Origin: Myxococcales bacterium
Lineage (GTDB): Bacteria > Myxococcota_A > Bradymonadia > UBA7976 > UBA1532
NCBI GenBank assembly: GCA_020633555.1
Contig: JACKDL010000001.1
Span: 496,001-560,000 of the forward strand
DNA: 64,000 nucleotides
Direction: 5' to 3'
Positions 45,883 through 54,640 of this stretch are shown here, one piece after another. Position numbers and translations under genes: made by a program. The notes under the pieces were generated by a model. The model made no database searches and was not told where the DNA came from. It was given only the letters and a program-made list of their open reading frames with translations. Each line of letters begins with the position of its first letter. The stretch's first letter is position 1.

Positions 45883-48474
45883 ATGCGGACCCCATTCGGT
45901 GCTTCGGTTGCCTGCGCGCTCGCGCTGGCCTTGGCTGCGGGCTGTGCGGAGCAAGAGAACCGCCCGCCCCGGCTCGGCCCGGTGGATGACCAGACCTTCG
46001 TCATCAACCAGCAGAACGCCGTGAGCATCTCGGCTGAGGATCCGGACGGCGATCCGCGCACCTACAGCTTCCAGCTCGACCCGCCCCTGCCGCCGAACAG
46101 CGGCGGGGCCCCCGAGCTGACCACCATCACCGAGGGGCTGGCCCAGTTCACCTGGACCCCGCGCATCACGGCGCTGGGGGGGGAGCGGAGCAAGACCTAC
46201 AACGTCACCTTCACCGTCACCGACGACCGGGGCGGCAAGGACGCCGAGACCGTGGCCATCACCCTGGTGGACGACGGCGTGGGCGGCTCCAGCGCCTTGC
46301 GGTTCATCGAGCCGGTGGGCGCGGGCATGTCGGTGGGCACCCCGTGTGTCACCGACCTGCCCGTGGAGGTGCGCGCGGAGGCCGTGGCCAGCGAGGAGGT
46401 GGTGGTGGAGATGGTGGCGCCGCTGCTCGACGGGGCCCGCCTGGAGCCGGGGCCCGGCGTGCCTGGGAAGCTGCGCCGCTTCAACTGGTGCCCCACGGCG
46501 GCCCAGCTCGACGCCTCGTTGTCCCACACGGTCACCTTCGCCGCCCGAGAGCTGGGCGGCGACGAGCCGGTCATCAAGCGCTTCCTGTTCCGGTTCAAGC
46601 GCACCGCGGCGGCCGAGTGCCCGGGGGCCCCGCCCGAGATCCAGCACTCGCCCGAGGCGGAGTACAGCGGGCCGCTGAACTACGACATCCAGGCCACCAT
46701 CCGCGACGACGTGGGCTTCAAGGCGCCACCGGTGCTGACCTTCGTGGTGAACCCGGCCGACGATCCGCGGGCCGCCGAGGTGCTGGACACGTCGGGGTGG
46801 CAGCTCGCGACCTTCGAGAGCGTGGGCGGTGACCAGTGGCGGGCGGCGATCCCCAACCTGGGGTTGGCCGAGGGTCAGAGCGCGCAGGTCTTCTACCAGA
46901 TCGTCGCGACGGACAACGACGACCCCAACGGCTCGGCCTGCGATCACACGGCCGAGAGCCGGGTGTACCGCTTCATCGCCCGCGGCGGCGGCCAGGCCGC
47001 TGGGCGCACCTACGGGTTCTGCCAGCCGTGCGTGGCCGACGCCCAGTGTGGGGGCGAGGCCGATCGCTGCGTGAGCCTGCGGGGCGAAGCGTTCTGCGGC
47101 GTGCGCTGTGAGGGCGCCGGAGACTGCGCCGGCGACGCGCAGTGCCTGGCCTTCACCAGCGTGGATGGCGTCGAGACCACGCAGTGTGTGCCTGCCGATC
47201 TGAACTGCGGGCAGATCTGTGTGGATGACGGCTTCGACGCCGGTGGCGACAACAATGATCCGGCGCGCGCCGCCCAGGTGGGCCCGGGCACGACCGAGGG
47301 CCTGAGCATCTGCGCCGGCGACGTGGATTACTTCCGCATCCCCGTGCAGCTCGGGCAGTCCTTGCGGGTGCGGGCGCAGTTCGACAACGCCGCAGGGGAC
47401 CTGGACCTGGCCATGGCCATGCCGGGCGATCCGGAGGGCGAGTTCAACTACCAGAGCTTGAACGGCGACGTGAACGAAGAGGCGGTGCACGAGCCTTGCG
47501 CCGCGGCGGCGGGCGAAGCGCTGGTGGTGGTGTTCGGCTTCGAGAACGCCGAGAACAGCTACGACCTGGTGGTGGAGACCGCCGCCGGCCAGTGCGACCA
47601 GATGTGCCGCGATGACGCCTACGATCAGGGCGCCGGCAACGATCGGCTCGAGGACTTCACCGCGGTCGAGTTGCCCTTCTCGGACGACGATCTGGTGATC
47701 TGCCGGGAGGACCCCGACGTGTTCGGCTTCGCCGCGTCGGCGGGCGAAGTGATTGAGATTACTGCGGTCTTCGAACACCGCGCGGGTGACCTGGACATGC
47801 AGCTCTACAACAGCAACGGCGCGGTGGCCGTCTCGGACGGCTACCGGGACATCGAGCTGATCGAGTACGTGGTGCCCGCAGAGGACATCTACCTGCTGGA
47901 GGTCTACGGGGCCACCCGCTCGGTGGCCAATGACTACCTGCTCGAGATCCGGCGCCAGGACGTGCAGATGTGCCAGTCCACCCTGAGCTGCCCGGCGGGC
48001 ACCTACTGCACCGAGGCCGGGTGCGTGGACGAGCTCTGCGCCAGCTTCGATCAGTGCGCCCCCGGCCACACCTGCGTTGCGCCGCGCGCGGGGGCCGATC
48101 CGGCGGCTGCGGGGGGCGCCTGCGCGGCTCGCTGCAACGTCGATCGCGACTGCCGCGCGGACGCCGGCTACCGGTGCAAGTGGTTCGAGGACTTCAGCCG
48201 TGGCTGCGCGGTGGGCGGCGCAGCCACCACCGGCCAGCGGTGCACCGGCTATCGCGACTGCGCGGGGGCCGACGTCTGCTTCCCCGTGCCGGGGGGCTAC
48301 TGCGCGGCGGCCGGCTGCAGCCGGGACCGCCCGTGCCCGCAAGGGACGGTGTGCGCGACCTTGATGGGCTTCGACGCCTGCCTGCTGGCCTGTGAGGACG
48401 ACGGCGACTGCCGCGCTCAGGACGGACACCGGTGCGTGGACGTGGGCGGCGGTCGGCGCGGGTGCCAGCCGTGA
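45883..48474 (+). CDS. Ig-like/PPC/Cys-rich lipoprotein
   Basis: Large lipid-anchored surface protein. 863 residues; lipoprotein signal ending LALAAGC. Cadherin/putative Ig text follows (ISAEDPDGDPRTYSFQLDPP, KTYNVTFTVTDDRGG), then a second beta domain, a Cys-rich knot (CVADAQCGGEADRC...CEGAGDCAGDAQC), two pre-peptidase C-terminal-like domains with Asp-rich repeats (GDVDYFRIPVQLGQSLRV, EDPDVFGFAASAGEVIEIT, each followed by AGDLDLAM/AGDLDMQL) and a C-terminal Cys-rich array (about 700-863) with many CxxxxxC pairs. Such Cys-rich surface proteins are common in Myxococcota. ATG with AGGAGAGG upstream. Its stop overlaps the next gene. Confidence 0.85.
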   Translation: MRTPFGASVACALALALAAGCAEQENRPPRLGPVDDQTFVINQQNAVSISAEDPDGDPRTYSFQLDPPLPPNSGGAPELTTITEGLAQFTWTPRITALGGERSKTYNVTFTVTDDRGGKDAETVAITLVDDGVGGSSALRFIEPVGAGMSVGTPCVTDLPVEVRAEAVASEEVVVEMVAPLLDGARLEPGPGVPGKLRRFNWCPTAAQLDASLSHTVTFAARELGGDEPVIKRFLFRFKRTAAAECPGAPPEIQHSPEAEYSGPLNYDIQATIRDDVGFKAPPVLTFVVNPADDPRAAEVLDTSGWQLATFESVGGDQWRAAIPNLGLAEGQSAQVFYQIVATDNDDPNGSACDHTAESRVYRFIARGGGQAAGRTYGFCQPCVADAQCGGEADRCVSLRGEAFCGVRCEGAGDCAGDAQCLAFTSVDGVETTQCVPADLNCGQICVDDGFDAGGDNNDPARAAQVGPGTTEGLSICAGDVDYFRIPVQLGQSLRVRAQFDNAAGDLDLAMAMPGDPEGEFNYQSLNGDVNEEAVHEPCAAAAGEALVVVFGFENAENSYDLVVETAAGQCDQMCRDDAYDQGAGNDRLEDFTAVELPFSDDDLVICREDPDVFGFAASAGEVIEITAVFEHRAGDLDMQLYNSNGAVAVSDGYRDIELIEYVVPAEDIYLLEVYGATRSVANDYLLEIRRQDVQMCQSTLSCPAGTYCTEAGCVDELCASFDQCAPGHTCVAPRAGADPAAAGGACAARCNVDRDCRADAGYRCKWFEDFSRGCAVGGAATTGQRCTGYRDCAGADVCFPVPGGYCAAAGCSRDRPCPQGTVCATLMGFDACLLACEDDGDCRAQDGHRCVDVGGGRRGCQP

Positions 48475-50339
48475 GGGCAGGCGGCGCGCTGCTCTTGCTG
48501 ACCTTGCTCTGCCTGGCCGGGTGCAGCACCACCGACCCCGAGCAGGCGGGCTCGGGGGAGACCCTGGGCCTGACCCTGGGCGCCCTGACCGTCACCAGCG
48601 TCCTGCCCGGCACCGAGGTGCGGGTGGAGGGCACGGGCTTCCTGCCCGGCATGGCCTTCGAGGCCGCCGTGGTGGGGCAGATCAGCGGCACGCCCATCGA
48701 GCTGCCCGTGGCCGTGGAGCGCCTGGACGACGTGTCCGTCCAGGTCCGGTTTGTGCCGGAGGCCGTGCAGGGCGTGCCCGAGGGGGACCTGACCGGCGTG
48801 CTGAAGGTCGAGGGACGGCTGGGCAGCGCCGCGGGGCGGGCCGAGACCGGGGTGGTCGCGCCGCTGATGCACGCGGTGGTGCCCGAGTTCGACCGGATGG
48901 CCAACGCGGTGTTTCCCCAGAGCCCCGCCGAGCTGCGTGGCCGGGGCTTCATTGGTGGCAGCGAGGGCCGCACCCTGCTGGTGATGACCGGCACCTACAC
49001 CCGCGAGGCTGACGGGGTCACCCGGCGCCTGGGGACCGAGGCCGAGGCGCAGCCGCCCGCCAATGTGCAGGGCTGGCTGCGCGACCGGGCCGAGGTACTC
49101 TTCGACCCGAGCTGGGTGGGCCACGAGCCCGGCGCCATCGAGGCCGAGGTGCGGCTGGTGAACGAAGGGCAGGGCTGGACGCGCGAGAGCCTGCCGGTGG
49201 ACGTGGTGCTCAGCGTGCTGCCCCCGACGGTGGGTCGGGTGGAGACCACCCGGGCCAGCCGGGGGGAGGCGGTGCGCATCACGGGGAACGGCTTTCTGGG
49301 CGCGAGCAGCGGGGGCTCGACGGTGCTGCGGCTGACCGGGCGGTTCCAGCCCGCTGCGGGCGGCGAGCCGGTGGAGTTGGGGGCGGGCGGCCTGGAGCTG
49401 GATCCCGTCTGGGAGAGCGGGCAGTCGCTCGTGTTCAGCATGCGGGTCAACTACGCGGTCCGCGGCGCCCAGTGCCTGAGCGATGATCTGGGCGCCACCC
49501 CCGGTCTCCTGGACGGCGCGGTCACCCCGGTCACCGTGCGGCAGGGTCAGGTGGTCGAGGGCGACGCCTACCCCCTGCGCTTCCAGATCCTGCCGCCCAA
49601 GCAGGTGATCTACCTGCGCTTCCTCCCGTCGTTCACCGACTCGCTGCGGCTGTTCGGCCTGCGCAACGTGAGCGCGCTGGTGCGCCGGCGCATCGTCGAG
49701 GTGGTGGAGCGCGACTACGCCGGGATCAACCTGGAGGTGCGCGACACGCAGCCCGACGACTGGCTGGAGTACAGCACAGTGGAGATCGGCGGCCCGGATC
49801 CGAACGAGCAGGGCCTGTTCGGGCTGGACAACACCGCCGGCCTGGACTCGTGCAACAACCGCCTGGACGATCTGCTGGCGGGTCGCAACGCCGAGAGCGG
49901 CAGCTACGGTGGCATCTTCGTGGAGTCCTTCCTGGTGCTGTCGGCCACGCGGGGCGTGCCCAACGAGCTCAACGACGAGCGCCTGCCCGGTGGGGCCACG
50001 GCCGGCGAGGTTTTCGACGAGATCTTCGACCCGGTGATCGCCGAGCCTGTGGCCACCGACGAGTTCCCCGGGGGCAGCCGGCACGCGGTGATCGACCGCG
50101 CCATCAACACCCTGGGCAACCTGGTGGGGAACACGGTCACGCACGAGATCGGGCACTCGCTGGGGCTGCCCGTTGCGCCGGGCTGCGGCATGTACCACAA
50201 CGCCCCGGGGCCCCAGCAGATCATGGACTGCGGCGTGGATCGGCCCTTCAGCGAGCGCGCTGAGCTGGAGGCCGGCGGCCACGCCGTGTGGACGCCCGAG
50301 AACCGGGCGTACCTGGAGCGCATCCTGCCGCTGGAATAG
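48471..50339 (+). CDS. IPT/TIG-domain lipoprotein with zinc-protease-like motif
   Basis: Secreted, lipid-anchored probable metalloprotease. 622 residues from the GTG that overlaps the upstream stop; signal MRAGGALLLLTLLCLAGC is a classic lipobox. Two or three IPT/TIG-like Ig units occupy the N-terminal half (VTSVLPGTEVRVEGTGFLPG; TRASRGEAVRITGNGFLG). The C-terminal part contains HEIGHSLGLPVAPGCGMYHN at residue 558 on, followed by IMDCG, which resembles a metzincin zinc site and Met turn. The third canonical ligand (His or Asp at +10) is not at its usual place (Val), so activity is not certain; His in MYHN could substitute. It is coupled to the Ig/PPC lipoprotein gene. Confidence 0.8.
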   Translation: MRAGGALLLLTLLCLAGCSTTDPEQAGSGETLGLTLGALTVTSVLPGTEVRVEGTGFLPGMAFEAAVVGQISGTPIELPVAVERLDDVSVQVRFVPEAVQGVPEGDLTGVLKVEGRLGSAAGRAETGVVAPLMHAVVPEFDRMANAVFPQSPAELRGRGFIGGSEGRTLLVMTGTYTREADGVTRRLGTEAEAQPPANVQGWLRDRAEVLFDPSWVGHEPGAIEAEVRLVNEGQGWTRESLPVDVVLSVLPPTVGRVETTRASRGEAVRITGNGFLGASSGGSTVLRLTGRFQPAAGGEPVELGAGGLELDPVWESGQSLVFSMRVNYAVRGAQCLSDDLGATPGLLDGAVTPVTVRQGQVVEGDAYPLRFQILPPKQVIYLRFLPSFTDSLRLFGLRNVSALVRRRIVEVVERDYAGINLEVRDTQPDDWLEYSTVEIGGPDPNEQGLFGLDNTAGLDSCNNRLDDLLAGRNAESGSYGGIFVESFLVLSATRGVPNELNDERLPGGATAGEVFDEIFDPVIAEPVATDEFPGGSRHAVIDRAINTLGNLVGNTVTHEIGHSLGLPVAPGCGMYHNAPGPQQIMDCGVDRPFSERAELEAGGHAVWTPENRAYLERILPLE

Positions 50340-50345
50340 GGCCCC

Positions 50346-51095
50346 TCAGCCCTTGGCCAGGCGCTGCTCGCGCCGGCTCACCAGACGCCCCCCGATGACG
50401 AAGGTGCCGGCGGCCACGGCCAGCAGGGCCAGGGCCGAGCCCACGGCGTTGGGCGGCTCGAAGAGCTCGGCAAAGGGCACGTTGGGCAGGGGCAGGCCGG
50501 CCAGGGTGCGCCCGTGGGTGAGCAAGGTCAGCTTGCCCAGGAAGCCCGGCACCAGGGACACGGGCTGCTCCCAGAACAACAGGTAGGCCAGCCCCACCCA
50601 GGTGGGCCAGCGCACCAGCAGGCCCAGCAGAGCGAAGGCGCCGCCATAGGCCAGGATGATCAAGGCCGAGGCCGCCAGGTAGCGGACCGACGCCGTCGGG
50701 CCGGCGCCCATGCCGGCCACGAAGGCCGGCGCGAGGCCGAGCAAGGCGACGGGCAGCAGCGCGGCCACCACCCGGGCTCCGTACAGCCACGCCCGCGCGA
50801 CGGGGCGGCTGAAGGGATAGGTGAGGGTCTGGTCCTCGATCTCCTCGCGGATGACGCCGGTGGCGAAGAACAGGCAGAGGAGCGGGGTGATGCGCAGGAC
50901 GAACAGCTCGCCCAGCTTGTGGCCCCGCAGGGCCCCCTGGGCCGTCAGCAGCCCCAGCAGGCCTACCACCGCCAGCACCCACAACCAGAAGGAGCGGCGC
51001 CGGAGCTGGCGGCGCAGGTTGAAGCTCACCCAGAAGCTGGCGGCGCGCAGCGTGTGGCCGGGGGGCAGAGACGGAACGGGCGGGGGCGTCGACAT
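50346..51095 (-). CDS. ABC-2-type transporter permease
   Basis: Membrane subunit of the second ATPase/permease pair. 249 residues with about six membrane helices (LWVLAVVGLLGLLTA, LLCLFFATGVI, LLPVALLGLAPAFVAGMG, LIILAYGGAFALLGLLV, VGLAYLLFW, ALALLAVAAGTFVIGG) and the ABC-2 signature-like TYPFSRPVARAWLYGAR. The ATG at 51095 lies 4 bases after the ATPase stop. Substrate unknown. Confidence 0.85.
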   Translation of the reverse strand: MSTPPPVPSLPPGHTLRAASFWVSFNLRRQLRRRSFWLWVLAVVGLLGLLTAQGALRGHKLGELFVLRITPLLCLFFATGVIREEIEDQTLTYPFSRPVARAWLYGARVVAALLPVALLGLAPAFVAGMGAGPTASVRYLAASALIILAYGGAFALLGLLVRWPTWVGLAYLLFWEQPVSLVPGFLGKLTLLTHGRTLAGLPLPNVPFAELFEPPNAVGSALALLAVAAGTFVIGGRLVSRREQRLAKG

Positions 51096-51099
51096 GGGC

Positions 51100-52032
51100 T
51101 CAGGCCTGACTGATCAGGTAGCGGTAGAGGCTCTCGAGATCGGCGTCGGGGCTGGTGAAGCCCTGCAGCACCCGACCGGCAGCCTGCGCGTGGGCGGCGA
51201 TGTCGCGGGCGGCCGCCTCGAGATCGGTGGTCATCACCTCGAGGGTGTCGGCCTGCACCACCCGCACGGTCTGGATGTGAGGAAACGCCAGCAGGGCCGC
51301 GCCAAAGGCGCGGGCGTCGCCGTCCAGGGCCAGCTCGATGCGGTACGGGCGGTCCTCGAGGAGGCCGCGCAAACGGAACACGTCCCCCTGGGCTCGCAGC
51401 CGGCCGAAGCGGATGAACACCACCTGGTGGGTCATGGCCTCGACCTCGTGGAGCACGTGGCTGGACACCAGCACGCAGCGGCCCTCACGGCCCAGGCCCT
51501 TCACCAGGGCGATGAGATCGGCCCGGGCCACGGGATCGGCCCCGGTCAGGGGCTCGTCCAGCAGGACAACGGGCGGGTCATGGGCGATGGCCTGGGCGAT
51601 CTTGGTGCGCTGGCGCATGCCGCGGCTCATCTCGCCGATGCGCTTGCGGCCGTAGATCTCCATGCCCACCCGCTTCAAGGCGTCGGCGGCCTGGGCCTGG
51701 GCCTGCCGGGCCGAGTAGCCGTGCAGGCGGGTGAGGGCCTCGACGAACTCGTAGCCCGACAGCTCCTCGTAGAAGGCGTCCTGCTCGGGGCACAGGCCCA
51801 GGGCGCGCCGGGCATCGGGGTCGCGGAACGGATCGCGGCCCACGAGCCGCACCTCGCCCTCGTCGGGCAGCAGCTCGCCGGCAAAGAGCTTCATCAGCGT
51901 GCTCTTGCCCGAGCCGTTGGGCCCCAGCAGGCCCGTCACCCCCGGCCCGATGGTGAGCGCCACGTCGTTCAGGGCCCGCACCGGGCCGAACAGCTTGCTG
52001 ACCCCACGGGCCTCCAGCAGCGCGTCGCTCAT
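51100..52032 (-). CDS. ABC transporter ATP-binding protein (second pair)
   Basis: Drives the adjacent ABC-2 permease. 310 residues: Walker A GPNGSGKST at about 34, Q-loop region CPEQDAFYEELSG, signature MSRGMRQR (a divergent LSGGQ), Walker B VVLLDEPLTGADP and switch His in SSHVLHEVE. The C-terminal 80 residues (RPYRIELALDGDARAFGAAL) form the regulatory domain common in DrrA/CcmA/NosF-type exporters. The ATG overlaps the permease stop upstream by four bases. The same operon has another similar pair. Confidence 0.93.
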   Translation of the reverse strand: MSDALLEARGVSKLFGPVRALNDVALTIGPGVTGLLGPNGSGKSTLMKLFAGELLPDEGEVRLVGRDPFRDPDARRALGLCPEQDAFYEELSGYEFVEALTRLHGYSARQAQAQAADALKRVGMEIYGRKRIGEMSRGMRQRTKIAQAIAHDPPVVLLDEPLTGADPVARADLIALVKGLGREGRCVLVSSHVLHEVEAMTHQVVFIRFGRLRAQGDVFRLRGLLEDRPYRIELALDGDARAFGAALLAFPHIQTVRVVQADTLEVMTTDLEAAARDIAAHAQAAGRVLQGFTSPDADLESLYRYLISQA

Positions 52033-52937
52033 CCCCGCCGCACCTCGCGCTGAATCCGCCAGGCCAAGGCGCCCAGGCCGGCGCCCGTCCAGGCCAGCAG
52101 GCCCAAGAGCGAGCCGATGGGATCGCTGTTGGTGGGGGGGCGACCGGGGATGATCTTCGCAGCCACGCTCTGGTTGCCCACCTGGAGCAGCCAGTCCACC
52201 ACCGTGCGCAGGTCGCGCTCCGGTGACAGGTAGCCGAAGCTGGGGTAGCCCGACTCGGCCAGCCCCTCGGTGACCCCGGCCAGGATGACCAGGCCCGCGA
52301 CGTAGACCGCGCCCACCGTGCGCGCCCGCTGCCCGAGCGCGCTCAGGCCCACCGAGGTGGCCGTGAGCACCGCGGCGCCCAGCGTGGCGCTGGCCAGGGC
52401 AGGCACCGCCAGCCACCACAGCTCGCCGCGCAGCGAGGGGGGGGCGATGCCGGCGGCGGCCAGCCACAGGATGAACGCCGGCCCCACCAGGGTGGCCAGC
52501 GGCACGATGCCGGCGCCCAGCAGCTTGCCCAGGGCGTACTGCATGCGGCTCAGCGGGCGGGCGAAGTAGAGCTCGAAGGCGCCCACCCGGCGATCCTCGG
52601 CGATGGCCCCGGCGGCCACCACGGCGAGCACCAACGCGGTGGTGAAGAACTGCACCGACACATACGAGGCCAGCGCCTCGTGGACCTGACCGACGAGCTT
52701 GTCGGTGCCGAGCAGCGCGCTGTTCGCCTTGCTCTCGAAGTAGCGCTTGGCCACGAGCTGGCCCACCACCCATACGCCGTGCACGCCGAACACGCCGAAG
52801 CACACCAGCAGCCCCAGCTTGGTGGCCCGGCGGCGCCAGGCCAGCACCAGCAGCGTCCGGGCGATGGGCCACCCGGGCCAGACGGGGCGGGGCTCGTCCA
52901 GGCGGCGGTAGCCGACGGCGTGGACCTCGTCGCGCAT
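52029..52937 (-). CDS. ABC-2-type transporter permease (first pair)
   Basis: 302 residues with five to six membrane helices, including LLVLAWRRRATKLGLLVCFGV, FFTTALVLAVVAAGAIAED and LGAAVLTATSVGLSALGQ, and the typical ABC-2 motif RRVGAFELYFARPLSRMQY. A long polar loop lies near residues 215-270. The ATG at 52937 gives a one-base TGATG overlap with the ATPase gene; an open frame continues upstream but has no domain. Works with the ATPase at 52937-53860. Confidence 0.85.
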   Translation of the reverse strand: MRDEVHAVGYRRLDEPRPVWPGWPIARTLLVLAWRRRATKLGLLVCFGVFGVHGVWVVGQLVAKRYFESKANSALLGTDKLVGQVHEALASYVSVQFFTTALVLAVVAAGAIAEDRRVGAFELYFARPLSRMQYALGKLLGAGIVPLATLVGPAFILWLAAAGIAPPSLRGELWWLAVPALASATLGAAVLTATSVGLSALGQRARTVGAVYVAGLVILAGVTEGLAESGYPSFGYLSPERDLRTVVDWLLQVGNQSVAAKIIPGRPPTNSDPIGSLLGLLAWTGAGLGALAWRIQREVRRG

Positions 52938-53860
52938 CACGCGCCCTCCTCGGCGATGGCGCCCAGGAAGGCCGCCTCGAGGTTGCCGGCCACGGGGGCC
53001 AGGTGGACCACGGCGGCCCCGGCCTCGGCGGCCGCCGCCCACACCAGTTCGGGCCCGGCCCCCTGCGGCAGCGCCACCTCCAGGACCTCGGCCTGGTCCG
53101 CCGCCGCCGCGTCTGCGCCGCGGGCCGCCAGGGCCGTCACCAGCGCAGGGGCCGGCCGCGCAGTGCGGACCGCCCAGCGGTCAGGGGTCTGTGCCTGCAG
53201 GGCCGCCAGGGGCCCCGCGTAGCGCACCTGGCCGCGGCGCATGATCACCACCGTGTCGCAGGTGCGCTCCACGTCGTGGAGGAGGTGGGTGGACAGCAGC
53301 ACTGCGGGGCCGCCGCCGGAGCGCAGGTGCACGATGAGATCCAGCAGCTCGTCCCGGGACTCGGGATCCAGCCCGCTGGTGGGCTCGTCCAGCAGCACCA
53401 GCTCGGGGTCGTGCACCAGGGCCATGGCCACCTTCACGCGCTGATGCATGCCCGTGCTGTAGGTCTCGACGGGGCGGTAGCGGGCCTCGTCCAGGCCCAC
53501 CAGGTCGAGCATGTCGTGGGCCCGCAGCAGCGCCACCCGCCGCCGCAGCCCACACAGCTCGCCGGCCAGGGCGACGGACTCCAGCCCCGAAAGGCCCGGT
53601 AGCCGGCCTGGCCCCTCGGCTGCATAGCCCAGCTTGCCGCGGATGGCCGTCGGCGCCGTGCGTGCGTCCAGCCCCAGGACCTGGATCGCGCCGCTGTCGG
53701 GGGCCTCGAGCCCCAGCAGCACCTTCATGAGCGTGGTCTTGCCCGCCCCGTTGGGCCCGAGCAGGCCGATGGCCCGGCCGTCGACCGCAAAGCCCACCGC
53801 GTCGAGAGCCTTGGTCCCGCCGTAGCGCTTGTTGACCCCCTGGAGGTTCAGCAGCGGCAT
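52937..53860 (-). CDS. ABC transporter ATP-binding protein (first pair)
   Basis: 307 residues, same family as the second ATPase but with more regular motifs: Walker A GPNGAGKTT at about 35, signature YSTGMHQR, Walker B LVLLDEPTSGLDP and H-loop STHLLHDVE. The C-terminal domain is Ala-rich. The start codon immediately follows the amidotransferase-like gene stop (no gap). Two ATPase/permease pairs suggest a heteromeric exporter or two systems. Confidence 0.93.
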   Translation of the reverse strand: MPLLNLQGVNKRYGGTKALDAVGFAVDGRAIGLLGPNGAGKTTLMKVLLGLEAPDSGAIQVLGLDARTAPTAIRGKLGYAAEGPGRLPGLSGLESVALAGELCGLRRRVALLRAHDMLDLVGLDEARYRPVETYSTGMHQRVKVAMALVHDPELVLLDEPTSGLDPESRDELLDLIVHLRSGGGPAVLLSTHLLHDVERTCDTVVIMRRGQVRYAGPLAALQAQTPDRWAVRTARPAPALVTALAARGADAAAADQAEVLEVALPQGAGPELVWAAAAEAGAAVVHLAPVAGNLEAAFLGAIAEEGA

Positions 53861-54616
53861 CTAGCGCCACGCCCCGTGGGTCAGGTCATACCGGCGGGGG
53901 CGCGCCTCGCTGCTCAGGGTCAGGACGGTTCCGGCCTCCAGGGGCTGGGCGTGCGGCCCGCCCGCGTCGGCGAGGGTCCACACCGTGGCCTCCTCCTCGT
54001 CCACGGCCTCCAAGCCGTCTGGGGAGGGTCGCCAGGAGCCGACCCCCAGCGGTGCGCCCAGCGCGGCGGCGAAGGCCCGCCGTTCGGTGGCCAGCACGAA
54101 GCGGCCATCGATCCGCCCGAAGTGCGCCCGCCAGGTGACCAGGGCCTGCTGGATGGCGTCCACCACCGGCTCCACTGGCGGGCCCCAGAAACCCAGCTTC
54201 ACGCGCAGCCCTTGCAGCGCCGCCAGCACGCGGTGAAACAGCAGGTTGTCAGGGGTGACCGGGCGCAGGTTGATCTGCAGCGATTCGGGCAGGCCCGCGG
54301 CCGCCTCCCGCAGGTCTTCGGCCCCCACGGCCAGCTCACCCTCCCAGCCCCAGAGCCAGGAGCCGAACCGCCGGGGGGCGCCGTCGCCCTCGGTCCAGCA
54401 GCGCACCACGGCGGCGCGGCTGGTGGTGTCCGCCAGGGCCCCGCTGAGGGTCATGCCGGGCCGCAGCGGTTGCTCCTTGATGAGCGCCTTGCCCTCCTGC
54501 GTGTAGGCGCAACCCCAGCGGGCCGCCGTGGGCACCTCGTCCACCTCGGCGCCGTGGATCACCGCGTCGGCCAGGCGCACGGGGCTGTCAGCGAAGATCC
54601 CGAACAAGCGCGGCAT
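53861..54616 (-). CDS. Class II glutamine amidotransferase-like protein, catalytic Cys missing
   Basis: Resembles YafJ/GATase type 2 proteins, which use an N-terminal Cys (MCRLFG) to release ammonia from glutamine. 251 residues. The N-terminus MPRLFGIFADSPVRLADAVI, WGCAYTQEGKALIKEQPLRP and LPESLQINLRPVTPDNLLFHRVLA align with the family pattern. Pro replaces the nucleophile Cys2; the usual HVR-A-T and HNG motifs are also altered (VVRCWTEGDG, GWEGELA). Likely a pseudoenzyme with a structural or regulatory role. It is packed directly before an ABC transporter and 24 bases after a hydrolase gene, so it may serve that transport unit. Confidence 0.75.
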   Translation of the reverse strand: MPRLFGIFADSPVRLADAVIHGAEVDEVPTAARWGCAYTQEGKALIKEQPLRPGMTLSGALADTTSRAAVVRCWTEGDGAPRRFGSWLWGWEGELAVGAEDLREAAAGLPESLQINLRPVTPDNLLFHRVLAALQGLRVKLGFWGPPVEPVVDAIQQALVTWRAHFGRIDGRFVLATERRAFAAALGAPLGVGSWRPSPDGLEAVDEEEATVWTLADAGGPHAQPLEAGTVLTLSSEARPRRYDLTHGAWR

Positions 54617-54640
54617 GTACGACCTCGCGGGGGCGGCCCC

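Noticed and set aside
45079..48429. 1116-codon minus-strand open frame ending as the HEAT lipoprotein
   Set aside because: Only the last 226 residues, beginning at a lipoprotein signal, look like protein; the rest is antisense to the Ig/PPC gene.
52937..53042. Longer permease start
   Set aside because: The extension overlaps the ATPase coding region and is Gly/Arg rich without membrane or domain features.
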